From Schizochytrium sp. TIO01 (taxonomy: Eukaryota > Sar > Bigyra > Thraustochytrida > Thraustochytriidae), in NCBI GenBank assembly GCA_004764695.1, contig SMSO01000004.1, positions 1,577,501 to 1,641,500 on the forward strand: a stretch of 64,000 nucleotides of DNA, written 5' to 3'. The translations under genes and the position numbers were made by a program. The notes beneath the pieces were generated by a model. It did no database searches. It was not told where the DNA came from and worked only from the letters and a program-made list of their open reading frames with translations. Each line of letters opens with the position of its first letter. Position 1 is the stretch's first letter. Shown here piece after piece: positions 24,746 to 34,794 of the stretch.

Positions 24746-25465
24746 GCATATATAGATTTGTTTCGACGAAATTGACTGCTAGGAATAGTTGGTCTGGCGC
24801 GAATATGGCTTAATTCAACTGATTGGAGCTTAATTTCATATTGGGTTGGCTTGGCCGCATGACATTGTTTTCGCATTAGCTGTTTAATGTGAGGGTTATA
24901 TCTCTGTATCCTCAATACATGCGGACCATGAAAATGCTAGTGCCAATTCGCTTATGCAAACGGCAATTTGAGGAGCTTAACACTAGAAGCAACCTTCGAG
25001 AGGTATATTGCCGCGTTACGTTAAGGCAATGTGAATTGATGACTTCAGTCCAGTCAACATTCAATATTGAGGCCTCAAATATGCATATGTCTAATGTGTA
25101 AAATATGAGGCAATAATGACCAAAACTAGAAACTAGATGAACAAGTTGAGGGGTGCAACATCCCCGTTTATAGAAATCACGTAAGGAGTTTTAACAGCAA
25201 GCAGACACATGTATACAAAAGACATAACTAGTTAAACAAGTTAGTAAGATAAATGAATTGAAATAATAGTGCTTTGTTGGTGTATGATTCTGAAAAGGCT
25301 AGCATGTTTGCTAACCTTGATGCGAAAGTTCAAAATTGGAGCAGACGACTTCGTCCTGAAGCTTTTCCTGCATGTAGTTCACAACAAGCTGATCAGACAA
25401 GCCAGAGACAATCTATGTCTTACTTTGCGCATCTGATGTCATGAAAGTCAACAATATCTACATGT
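24746..25465. other. Intergenic, AT-rich
   Basis: Shared 3' flanks of the small gene and the ABC transporter. I see nothing else here. Confidence 0.6.
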
Positions 25466-28183
25466 TCATCCGCATTGCGCAGCTTTTCTTGCAATGCGGT
25501 AATCCACGGGAAAGTACCATTCTTGCAGCAAAGTCATGATAAGAAGAGCCACGACATGGCAGCTCAACACTTTGAAAATAAAGATGAGAAAGAGTGGGGT
25601 ATCATGAATGGAATGGAAATCGTTCGAGTTTTGCAAGCTGAAGACTACAAATCGTATGGCCTGTGTCAACGTCCAGAGCGAAAACATAGAAGTAGCGCAA
25701 CCAGTCTTGTCCGAGTCATGATAGCCAAAGTATCGCAGGACATAGTTCCGTCCATTGTGGTCAGCTGGCGAGGGGTCCCAGATGAAAATAGCCTCGAGGA
25801 AAAACCGGACATAACTGAATGAGCAAAGCAACTCTACTGCAGGTGCAATATTGATTCTGCCAAACAAAACAGAGTCAGTTTTGATTTGGTGTTGATTAGG
25901 AGTGAAGAACGCAAAAACATGGCAAGCAATCAGCATTGCAACTGAGCCGATGTAAGATACAGTTGTTGAATGGTTCGCGAAAACACAGATAGCTTTGCTT
26001 ATCGACTGAGAGGTCAAGTAGTTTAGGTGCAAAAGGTGAGCAAATTCATAATACTTTTGCAGCCGAACCCAATAGGTGAGATCAAACGGACTTGTGTCTG
26101 GAGGTCTAGCTGGCGGCTTGTCTATAACCCAAACGCCAGAGCGGGCCCAGAGGCCAAGGAAGTAGAAAATCGAGTAGAAGTGACAAACAACCCATCCCCA
26201 CAAAAGTGACTCAGCAAGTACCGCAAATTCGTGAGCGCCCAAGAGCATACCAGCAGAGGCCGCGCGTTGTGCAGAAGCTACATCATCATTGAATACTGCA
26301 CCAGCCATTCCTAACAGACCAATTGAAATACTTAGGAAAAGGTTTGACACAGCTCGCCGATTCCAAGAAGTGTTAAAGCTGCGCACAAAGGAGACCACTA
26401 GAGCAAGAGATGCAATAGATGCCATCTCGACAGCCACCCCACGCCGCCATTTTAACACGAAGATATTGCGCCAAAACCACAGCTGGAACTGGCGCTTTAA
26501 CCCAGGTTTTGGGCGTTGTTGAGTGGAAGGCAACCGCGCATCGTGATGATCCCAAAATGCACAATATCCAGCTGTACTTTCTTCGTCGCATAGAAACTCG
26601 AAAAGAGCTGATAGAAGTGTTGGCGACGACTCTGCATCTAGGTTCTGTATAGAACCTTTGTTCACTAGGGCAAGCTGTTCTGTAGAAAGCGCAAGGCACT
26701 CTGAGCGCCAACTTAGGACGAAATCTTCGAGCCGCTTCCTGTCTTCACTATGTAAAAGAACAATGTCATTATGATAGTCTGTCTTCGCAGCGACACAACG
26801 ATCGATGTCCTCCTCGTAGCGGTCCCTGGCCATGCGTTTTTCTATACTATCCCAATTACCCCGTTGTTTTGCAAATTCGCGAAAGAGAACAGGCAGAAGG
26901 GGGTGACGCAAATGATCCTCACGAGATATACACATCTCTTCATTGTACTCAACACAAAGTTCGTTCAAAGGAATGGCAAGGTTTGGAGGGCGAATGGGGC
27001 GTTCTAATCTTGCTGCAACATCTAAAATAAATTCCGCAGGTGGTTCTGCAAATCCAGCCTCTACGTCACTGGCATTTGCACCCTGAACAGCATAACCCAT
27101 TTCATGCAAAAATGGTAAAATGTCTTTTCGAGGGCCTAGATAGGCAGCCTCGCCATCTTGCATAAGAACAAGATCATCTAACAAGCTAAAAACACGAGCA
27201 GACGGCTGATGAATCACTGTCACAACAGAGACGCCACGATCTGCTACACGTTTCAGCATACTCATAAGACGAAAAGTTCCTGCGCTATCAAGACCAGATG
27301 TAGGTTCGTCCATAATTAAAACAGCGGGCTTGGCCACGAGCTCCATACCTATACTTACTCGCTTTCTCTCTCCACCGCTGATACCTCGTTTGCTTACGCC
27401 ACCCACTCTCCGATCACGTATTTTGACAAGATCTAGAGTTTCCATGACGTCCTCAACCCGTTTCATACGCTCTTCGTCGCTCATATCTCTTGGTAAACGC
27501 CACCCTGCGCTGAACATCAACGTTTCTTCCACGGATAAATCTGGGCATAACACGTCATCTTGTGGTACAAAGCCAACGCGGTCTAGAAAGGCTTCAAGAT
27601 TCCGTGGCCGTCCATTTAAATACAAGCTTCCATGTGTGCCGCCAGTACAATAGCGTTTGCCACGCCCAAGTAAACCCCAGGATAAAGTTGTTTTGCCGGA
27701 ACCGGTTGGACCCATTATGCCGGTGAGTTTCCCTGGCTGCACTTGGCCAGACACGTTTGCGAGGATCGTATGGTCAACGCCATTGATGGAGCAGCCAATG
27801 TTGTCAAAAGCAATGTGCAGGGCGTTTGATTGATTTTCCCAGTAGAAGTCCAACATTTGGTGTCGCTGCGGGCCCTCGTAATACTCATCCGCAGAAAGTT
27901 GTACGCCCACGGTGCTTAAGCAAGACCCCAGGAATAGAAAGAGGATTAGACGTCGGGTCGGGTACAGATTTTCGGGATTTTCGGGTCTTAGAAACCGTCT
28001 AAACGGATCAAGACCATTTTCGTCGTAGTATTGCCATGTGTTATCGCCAGTGCCTTCCGCGCCATCTGAGGAACTGTCATCCCCCAAATCTACGGACTCG
28101 TCCTCCTCACTGTGACGTCTTCGGTGGCGAAGCCCGTCATGATGATGCTGCTTATCATGAGGTTCATACGGAACAGTTCTCAT
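25466..28183 (-). CDS. ABCG-family half transporter
   Basis: The 905-residue protein follows the ABCG order, ATPase first and membrane domain second. After an acidic, His-rich N terminus comes an extra hydrophobic segment (about residues 78-97, RLILFLFLGSCLSTVGVQL), as in the plant/protist ABCG members with an N-terminal membrane helix. The ATPase has Walker A GPTGSGKTT (near 157), signature ISGGERKRVSIG (near 268), Walker B VLIMDEPTSGLD (near 288) and the H-loop IHQPSARVFSLLDD. A long charged linker follows, then about six hydrophobic helices from residue 580 on. Half transporters dimerise and export lipids or other hydrophobic compounds. The substrate cannot be told from sequence. The first codon is ATG, and no intron is needed. 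Confidence 0.92.
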   Translation of the reverse strand: MRTVPYEPHDKQHHHDGLRHRRRHSEEDESVDLGDDSSSDGAEGTGDNTWQYYDENGLDPFRRFLRPENPENLYPTRRLILFLFLGSCLSTVGVQLSADEYYEGPQRHQMLDFYWENQSNALHIAFDNIGCSINGVDHTILANVSGQVQPGKLTGIMGPTGSGKTTLSWGLLGRGKRYCTGGTHGSLYLNGRPRNLEAFLDRVGFVPQDDVLCPDLSVEETLMFSAGWRLPRDMSDEERMKRVEDVMETLDLVKIRDRRVGGVSKRGISGGERKRVSIGMELVAKPAVLIMDEPTSGLDSAGTFRLMSMLKRVADRGVSVVTVIHQPSARVFSLLDDLVLMQDGEAAYLGPRKDILPFLHEMGYAVQGANASDVEAGFAEPPAEFILDVAARLERPIRPPNLAIPLNELCVEYNEEMCISREDHLRHPLLPVLFREFAKQRGNWDSIEKRMARDRYEEDIDRCVAAKTDYHNDIVLLHSEDRKRLEDFVLSWRSECLALSTEQLALVNKGSIQNLDAESSPTLLSALFEFLCDEESTAGYCAFWDHHDARLPSTQQRPKPGLKRQFQLWFWRNIFVLKWRRGVAVEMASIASLALVVSFVRSFNTSWNRRAVSNLFLSISIGLLGMAGAVFNDDVASAQRAASAGMLLGAHEFAVLAESLLWGWVVCHFYSIFYFLGLWARSGVWVIDKPPARPPDTSPFDLTYWVRLQKYYEFAHLLHLNYLTSQSISKAICVFANHSTTVSYIGSVAMLIACHVFAFFTPNQHQIKTDSVLFGRINIAPAVELLCSFSYVRFFLEAIFIWDPSPADHNGRNYVLRYFGYHDSDKTGCATSMFSLWTLTQAIRFVVFSLQNSNDFHSIHDTPLFLIFIFKVLSCHVVALLIMTLLQEWYFPVDYRIARKAAQCG

Positions 28184-30481
28184 CTTGCAATAATATGTCG
28201 ATTAGGGCTTGTGTCTTTCGTACCCAAATTTTCTATGTTCCCTCTCGACACTAACTTCGCTAAATAAAAATCGCCGGCTCTACACTAGCTCAAGGTTTTT
28301 AAAGCACAGTTCCACAGTGTAGACAAGATCCAATGTCTCTAAATTCGAGGTGTTGCTGGGAAGAGAATTCTAATTTTCAAAAGCTCACGACGATGTTCGC
28401 GTCAACGAGGTCCTGGATGCCCGCGCAATCTGTCGATCCGCTAGGTCCTGGCGCCGGCGCCTGCAGCGAGGCGAGCAGCCGCGGCCCGCCTCGCCCAGGG
28501 CGACCCGACTGATATAGCGACCGAACAACCGGTCCGAGGCGGCAGCTCTCCGCCACGGTTTAATCCGTACGGGATTTGTACGCTGTTGACTTAAGCCACC
28601 AAATGTTTGGAGATTTCGATCGCTCACTCACCCATTCTGTACTACTAATAGTCTTATTCATATCTTCTTGTTATTCATTAACAACTAACTAGAACATAGT
28701 CGCAACAGGTAGTAGTAAATGCATGACAAGTCCCTTCTGAAATCTAATATATTGGTACACAGGAAAAAACACGAATCATCTGGCACCAGACCGCTTTTGA
28801 ATACGTTAATAAGTTATGCTCAGCTTTTTGGTTAAAATCCAGGCTGTTTCTTATGGGACACATCCGAATTGAGCAGGGGAGATCCATGTTTTAGATATTT
28901 ACTTGCGGTTCAATCTTTGCGATGAAATGAATGAAGCAAAGTGCCAGTATTCGGACCATAGCTGAGATTACACGATATGCCTATTAATTTCTTTAAAGAA
29001 TACAACCTTAGTTTCCTTACCCTATCTTCTCCAAGATAGCCTCATAGCTCTCTTGAGGCATCAACGAGTTTGAGAGCAAAAATGGGTTTACGCTCTTTGT
29101 GATCCTTCTAAGCAATTAGGTGCAGATTGTAACAGGCATTCAGTGTTGTCTCTTCAAAGTCATCTGTAACAAAGTGTATATATCTTATAGAAAATCTTCC
29201 ACCTGTAGCAAGTAACCCTACAAAACAGTAAATTTTAGATGATGACCTGCAAGATGGAGTTGATTTCGATGACGCTAATCCTGGGCTAATTTCCGAGGAT
29301 TTTCGAACTTAGGCCCCTCCTTCCAGTTTTTAGATAATCATGTGTAAATATGTTGATAGAAGAAGAAGATGAAGTGGCAACACATTTCGGCTAACTTTGC
29401 TTACTCATTTATTACAGTCATAAAGAGTTTAAGCTTTATGACAACTTCGCGCCCACCTTTATCTCTTTTAAAGGAAAACGCAAAGACTTTTCCTTTTCGA
29501 TACCAGCGCCAATAAAATCTAGGAGTCTTAATATTGGATACAATGGTCTCTTACGTAAGTGATAATGACGCTGAGCAAATCTAAAAGGTGCATAAATAGA
29601 AAGCGTCCATTCACTATAAATCAGTGAATTAGGTGTTTAACGAAACCCATAGATCTGTGATCAGCATAAAGAATCTCCCAGAAATTGTTCGGTATCCTTT
29701 CCGACACATATTCAACAAACAGTCAGTAACAGCATACTCCACGGATGCTCGTGCATTCTCAAGTATCTCAATTCTGTGAATTCCTACTTGGGTGACCGGA
29801 ACATTTAATGAGTTCTTATGTCTAACGACTTTTGCTGTTTTTTTTAATGTCCTGCTCACTGGGACTGTACAAACATCATCAGAAATCCAGAGTCCCAGAT
29901 GCAATTTCACAATCTGTTTCGCTCTCGAAAGCTGATTCGACAAGGCAAGCATCGAAATTTGGTCTAAGGTCAATGTTTTAATGCGGTTGCTAAAGGCGAC
30001 TTGTTCTCTTTTTCTTTTCTTTTCCAATTTTAAGAAGGCTGAGAAAAGTTGATTTCGAATCAAGCATATTCCATTTTTCCCCTATTTTTTTCATCCAAAA
30101 AACGAAAAAAAAAAAAACAGTGTTTTTAAGCACATTATGGATCCAAATCCACATTTTGGCGCCACACGGAGGTGGGTTCGGGACTTTCGTTTGATTGTTC
30201 GCTTGTGTATGAGAGTTTACTCCTTTTGCAAGGGAATGGAGCACCGCTGAATGTGCAGAAAAGCCAACATTCTTTTAAGTTGAGGCGTCGTCGTCTGAAT
30301 CTCAGCGAACCAGGATTGTTTTAGCGCAATTCAAGCAAGCTGTTTCGGACAAGACGCGAAGTTTGCGGGCTACATTCAAGGGTGGCAGAAGCTCCCAAGC
30401 TTCTGACAGTGTGCCCCATAACAATCATCAAAATCCTTGGAGCGCAAACTAAAGAATCCCGTGGGTCAGAAGGCCACAACG
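28184..30481. other. 2.3 kb divergent intergenic region
   Basis: It holds a compact GC-rich patch (28385-28630, listed separately) and otherwise AT-rich sequence. A 144-codon minus-strand ORF (29629-30063) has coding-like composition but begins with TTG, lacks an early ATG and resembles no family I know, so I do not call it a gene. Confidence 0.5.
28385..28630. other. GC-rich, hairpin-prone island, possible structured RNA
   Basis: A patch much richer in GC than its surroundings, with palindromes (GGCGCCGGCGCC near 28450) and self-complementary pairs (GGCGAG/CTCGCC; GGCGG/CCGCC). I could not match it to SRP, RNase P, snRNA or tRNA signatures. It could equally be a promoter CpG-type island for the ABC transporter gene. 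Confidence 0.3.
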
Positions 30482-33400
30482 ATGGAACAACAGGCTTCGA
30501 CAGAAATAGCTACTATTGAAAAGCCGTCAAAAACGGCATCCAACTTGAGAAGGTCAACTAGGTTGACAAACCCGCTAAGATCATTTTCACCAGGAGAGGA
30601 GGGAGCCAGACGTCAGCCTGTCACCAGAGAGCTTTCCTCTAAACAATCTAGCTCCGATCAGCCTAGCTCCAAACGACCTATAGACGAACAGCCCGATAAT
30701 GTTAATCACAGAGGTAAACAAACTGGTCGTGATCAGACAGATGACAACAATTCAAACAACTTACAATCACAAGATAGACTGCCGGGTGGCACAGACCTTT
30801 CTAAAAACGTAGGAAGTGATATGAAGCCTAAGCGAGGCCGTGGTAGACCCCGCAAATATCCTTCACGCTATACGAACAAAAAACAAAATGACAACGCCTC
30901 TACGGAAAAGCAACTGGAAGATAAGAATCTCAGTGAGGGACAAAATTCGTTTGGAGAAGCCCAGAGCAAGACAATATTTGACAAACAAGCTGGTGTAACA
31001 GAGGAAGCAAACATGGATTCAACTGAACCGCTACGCGAAGGCGATTCTGCAAAAGTGCTCAATCTGCGGGGCCGTGCGGACTCTGCGGACGTAGAATTTG
31101 TGTCTGAGACGGGTAGCAGCCGTGCAAATTTCCACTCAAACCTCTCTGAGACAGATCAAACTAGTACCCAAGAGGGGAAATCTACGTCTGGGCCTTCTTC
31201 ACAGTCTAAGCACGGTGTTACCCGTGCCGGACAAGTTGCTATTGTTGACCAGACCCAATCTGCAACCAAGAAACCTCGTAGAGAGCTTTGTATTGAAAAC
31301 AATTGTGATCAAAACATGGAGATGCTCAGTAAATTTAATGACACAGGCGTGAGTGAAATCAGTGCTAAGAACAGTATCATTGATAGAAGCAAAGGCAAAG
31401 GCAGTGTTAATAGTTCTGATGCTAAAAAAGTCGTTTCTAAAAGCTCATCTTCTCCACATTCATCCCATTATCAAGATGACTTCGCTGCAGCTCTTCATGA
31501 GACGAGGTCGCCACATGAAATGAAATTTGGATCTCAAAGCATGGGAAAATCTTCAAAAATACCTAAAACAATGGCTTCTGCAAGGTATGCTAGGAATGGA
31601 AATCACAGAAATAAGGACGACGACAACCATGAAGATTCAAGCTCTGAATTGACCAGCGATGATGAACTTCAAAATCACCTAGAAGGGGTAGATACGACAG
31701 GATTCATTACACCAGCACTCGAACAAGTAATTGCAGACGTAATTATTGCTTTTGCAGACGCTGGCCTTCCGCTGACCAAAATGGAAATGCGTCGACTTGC
31801 AAAAGATATGCTTGATAGTTTATATGATCCAACAAACTCATTTTCAACACCGGATGGATGGTTTGAAGGCCTTCGGATGCGCCATCCAGGTATCTCTGAG
31901 CGAAAGCTTGGGCAGCGCACAAAGCAGCGCTTCTCGATCTCTAAAAGTGAAATCAGATACAATTGGTTTCGATTGCTGGAGTCAAAATTTGCTGAGGTAC
32001 ACGACCTAAATGCAAAATTAATTAAACAATACAGCTTAAAATGCACTTCAGCAGAGCTTGCACCGGGAAATATCTACAATCTTGAAGAGTCATGTTACAC
32101 ACATTTAAGGTTTCCTGGGTACAGTAATATCCCCAAAACCAAAGAAGAAACTATTGAAAAGGTGTCTAAAGTTTGGCCTTTAGTTACAATGTTTGCGGCA
32201 ATAGCAGCCGATGGGAGTTGCGTAGATCCATCTTTTGTAGTGAAGGCGTTGCGATCGTTGCCAGCTTCTGAGAGTTTGAGTCAATTTGGTAATTGTTCTA
32301 AATATGCCAATGCTGCTATTTTTCAATCTGAATCGGGCTGGACCGACTCGAACGTCTTTCGAGAATGGGTTAGACACTTTGCGCAGCATCTTAGCATGAA
32401 AAATGGGACCCTCGATTCAGGACGGCTGTGGACACTCCTTATTTTAGATGATCACCCATCACATCAAGATCATCTGGCATTTTCCATGCTTCGTGACGAA
32501 CGGGTTTGTGTCGTCTTCGCACCAGATGGAAACTCGGTTATGCCTCTTCCGCTAACCAGGGTCCTTTATGGGCCTGTATTTAAACAGTACCTCAAGAAGC
32601 TCCAGTATCTGAGTGACACTCGAAGCGATGCCCGAGAGATTAAAGACATAATTTCAATGGCGAGCGAAGCTTTCTTCGCGGGAGCTACTCCGGAAAATAT
32701 AAAATCTGGGTTTATAAGCTGTGGGGTTTGGCCTTTGGAAAAAAATATTGCGGATAGTAACGAGGGTGAACTAGATGCGCATCACCATTTGAGCTCCTAC
32801 TCTGAGCAATCGAGCTTCTGGGAAGCCATGGAAATAGCTGTTGATGTTGGATCTAGCGTTCGAAATGAAAATTCTACTATTGTGACTTTGGAGGAGGTTG
32901 AGCTAAGCAAAAAGGAATTTCATGTGTTAGCCTCTCTTTCGAACAAAGAGGACGCTTGGCTTTGCGATAAACTAGTTCTGTCACTTTCAAGACACGTTTG
33001 CAAAGGTTCTGAAGTCTTTGTTGTTGATCCTCAAATCACTGCTCTGCTTGGAAAACCGCAGTTTCAGGTAGAATGCATCACCAGGGCTGCCATACATTCA
33101 AACAATATTGACGCAAAAGGCCCGGTGTTAGACCGCGTACATGGTGGGCGGTTGTTTGCTCACAAATTTATTGCTTTTCCTGCTATTGTGCACAGCTCGC
33201 ATTGGGTTCTTTGTGTCGCACAATTCACTTTCGGAAACTCATGTCAACTATGGTATTTCGACTCTCTTGGTAACGAAATTGTTGAAGAAGTAACGAATGC
33301 ATGTAAAACCTATCTTGAAGTTAAGGCCCTCGAATTGGGTCACGAAAAAATAATCCCATGTATTGTTAGGGCACCTTGCACGAAGGTGTTGGAACGTCCA

Positions 33401-33586
33401 GTTCAGACGATACATGCCCAGTGTGGCGTTCATGTCATTCATGCATTGCATGCGTTGAGTAAAAACCTTCTGACGTGGAGATCCCAGATACAAAACCAGG
33501 TGCCGAACGATGTTTCGATTTTCCGTGGGTTTCTAGTTAGTCAACTTGTGCGATTGTTCGCCTCGAATTCGCACTTTTCTATTTAG
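30482..33586 (+). CDS. Domesticated pogo/CENP-B-like transposase fused to a Ulp1-like (C48) protease domain
   Basis: The first ATG (30482) gives 1034 residues; the frame opens at a TTG (30437). The N-terminal 380 residues are charged and disordered, with an AT-hook (KRGRGRPRKYPSRY, nt about 30830-30875). Nt 31690-32750 encode a pogo/Tigger-type unit: a CENP-B-like HTH region (DGWFEGLRMRHPGISERK) and a DDE_1-like core (NIYNLEESC; SGWTDSNVFREWVRHF; LLILDDHPSHQDH; LPLTRVLYGPVFKQYL). The usual first Asp is Glu, and the third acidic position (normally QPLD) is Thr, so transposition activity is unlikely. The C-terminal 220 residues fit a Ulp1/SENP cysteine protease. They contain SHWVL (His 907), WYFDSLG (Asp 927), Gln 975 and QCGVH (Cys 981), with the Gln-to-Cys distance of 6 seen in Ulp1. 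The protein could bind DNA and process SUMO or a related modifier; this is inference. Confidence 0.8.
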   Translation: MEQQASTEIATIEKPSKTASNLRRSTRLTNPLRSFSPGEEGARRQPVTRELSSKQSSSDQPSSKRPIDEQPDNVNHRGKQTGRDQTDDNNSNNLQSQDRLPGGTDLSKNVGSDMKPKRGRGRPRKYPSRYTNKKQNDNASTEKQLEDKNLSEGQNSFGEAQSKTIFDKQAGVTEEANMDSTEPLREGDSAKVLNLRGRADSADVEFVSETGSSRANFHSNLSETDQTSTQEGKSTSGPSSQSKHGVTRAGQVAIVDQTQSATKKPRRELCIENNCDQNMEMLSKFNDTGVSEISAKNSIIDRSKGKGSVNSSDAKKVVSKSSSSPHSSHYQDDFAAALHETRSPHEMKFGSQSMGKSSKIPKTMASARYARNGNHRNKDDDNHEDSSSELTSDDELQNHLEGVDTTGFITPALEQVIADVIIAFADAGLPLTKMEMRRLAKDMLDSLYDPTNSFSTPDGWFEGLRMRHPGISERKLGQRTKQRFSISKSEIRYNWFRLLESKFAEVHDLNAKLIKQYSLKCTSAELAPGNIYNLEESCYTHLRFPGYSNIPKTKEETIEKVSKVWPLVTMFAAIAADGSCVDPSFVVKALRSLPASESLSQFGNCSKYANAAIFQSESGWTDSNVFREWVRHFAQHLSMKNGTLDSGRLWTLLILDDHPSHQDHLAFSMLRDERVCVVFAPDGNSVMPLPLTRVLYGPVFKQYLKKLQYLSDTRSDAREIKDIISMASEAFFAGATPENIKSGFISCGVWPLEKNIADSNEGELDAHHHLSSYSEQSSFWEAMEIAVDVGSSVRNENSTIVTLEEVELSKKEFHVLASLSNKEDAWLCDKLVLSLSRHVCKGSEVFVVDPQITALLGKPQFQVECITRAAIHSNNIDAKGPVLDRVHGGRLFAHKFIAFPAIVHSSHWVLCVAQFTFGNSCQLWYFDSLGNEIVEEVTNACKTYLEVKALELGHEKIIPCIVRAPCTKVLERPVQTIHAQCGVHVIHALHALSKNLLTWRSQIQNQVPNDVSIFRGFLVSQLVRLFASNSHFSI

Positions 33587-33987
33587 ATATACTTTTTACT
33601 TTCACATACTGAAAGTAAAGCCATACACAGGTTTAATTTAAATAACTATGTCTAATTTAAAAAATGTTGTCTGAATTTGAGCATTATGATTTCTTGGTGC
33701 ATGGGCTTATCTCTTTCTTACCTTTGGCATTGAACTAATCATAAAATTCTTATTTCTCTTTTTGCAATGACAATTGGGGTTGTTGCGTCTGTTTACATGG
33801 TGTACAGATGGCTGTAGGCCTGAAATCTGGTAAAGTTCTATTGAGACATATAAGATGTATGGTAACGAACAAGTTGACTCGGCAGTGATCCGATTTTACA
33901 TGCACAATGGGTAAATCAATTTGCTGCTATATGCGTACAACAGAATTATTTTAAAGGGCAATAGTTATAGCTCTAAATCATACTTGC
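33587..33987. other. Convergent intergenic region with a hairpin
   Basis: Between the transposase-protease gene and the EF-hand gene. It has a 10-bp hairpin at 33595-33619 just after the stop codon; the rest is AT-rich. Confidence 0.6.
33595..33619. repeat. 10-bp perfect inverted repeat, 5-base loop
   Basis: TTTACTTTCA (33595-33604), loop CATAC, TGAAAGTAAA (33610-33619). It sits 8 bases after the stop codon at 33586, where it could mark the mRNA 3' end. Alternatively it may be a relic of a transposon end. Both are inference. Confidence 0.7.
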
Positions 33988-34794
33988 TTAGGTATGGATT
34001 GAATATGCAGCATCAAGGAACTCCTCATACTGAAAGGTTGCATTGCCATTGTAGGCAGTATCCTTCTTCTTGAAGGCTTCAGTGAGCTTGTGAAGTTCGC
34101 AAAAGAGAGAAACAAACATGTCAAACCCGAGACCGCCAGCCTTGTCAGTACCGTAGATTTCGAAGAGGCGATGGAAAAACTTGTCTGAGAATTGATAGCC
34201 TGTCTGACGGATTGCATCGATTAGCTCACTCTTTCCAATGACACCAGAGTGGTCTGTATCGTGGGCCTCAAAGCATTGACGCCAGCTCTGGAGGTATCCC
34301 CACAAGCCCTCAAACTCTGTGCGATCCACGCTGCCATCGCGACTTGTATCATACAAGTTAATCAGCAAGCGGCAGGTCTTGAGACTAAAGTCCATCTTTC
34401 CACCCTGGCTGAGGCCAAACTGGAGCTCATCAGCAGTGACAGAGTTGCTTCCATCACGATCCATCGCTGAGAAAATCAGTCCTGCAGTAGGTTGCTGACC
34501 GGAGCGCAATTGGTTCTCAGCATGTATAGATGCTTGGCATTGCTGGCCCAATGTTTGTGCCATTGCCGGCGGGGGTGCACCAGGCTGGGGAGGTGGGGGG
34601 GGCATTGGAGCAGGGGGACCTCCGTGGTGATGGTGCCCATGGGAAGGAGGTCCCACCGGAGCTTGGATCTCAAGCTCCATGCCAGAGTAGACCCCAGCCG
34701 GGCAGGTTACTCGCATCTTTTGCCCACTCACATTCACGAGAAAGCTCTGGCCAGGGCCTACGCCGAGGGGAACAGTAACACGGTATCTCTGCAT
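33988..34794 (-). CDS. Penta-EF-hand calcium protein (ALG-2/peflin/sorcin type)
   Basis: The 268-residue protein has three parts. Residues 1-50 form a compact beta-like module (VTVPLGVGPGQSFLVNVSGQ, then VTCPAGVYSGMELEIQAPV). Then comes a Gly/Pro/His-rich linker (about 51-85), the hallmark of penta-EF-hand proteins. Finally, about residues 100-268 hold the EF-hands: DRDGSNSVTADELQ, DTSRDGSVDRTEF and DTDHSGVIGKSEL are clear calcium loops, followed by two degenerate hands. Family members bind Pro-rich partners and membranes on calcium binding, for example in ESCRT and ER-exit events. The N-terminal module is not part of animal members. ATG at 34794 is well placed. Confidence 0.88.
   Translation of the reverse strand: MQRYRVTVPLGVGPGQSFLVNVSGQKMRVTCPAGVYSGMELEIQAPVGPPSHGHHHHGGPPAPMPPPPPQPGAPPPAMAQTLGQQCQASIHAENQLRSGQQPTAGLIFSAMDRDGSNSVTADELQFGLSQGGKMDFSLKTCRLLINLYDTSRDGSVDRTEFEGLWGYLQSWRQCFEAHDTDHSGVIGKSELIDAIRQTGYQFSDKFFHRLFEIYGTDKAGGLGFDMFVSLFCELHKLTEAFKKKDTAYNGNATFQYEEFLDAAYSIHT

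Noticed and set aside
29629-30063. 144-codon minus-strand ORF
   Set aside because: Composition is coding-like, but it starts with TTG, has no upstream ATG and no recognisable similarity. It is mentioned only in the gap description.
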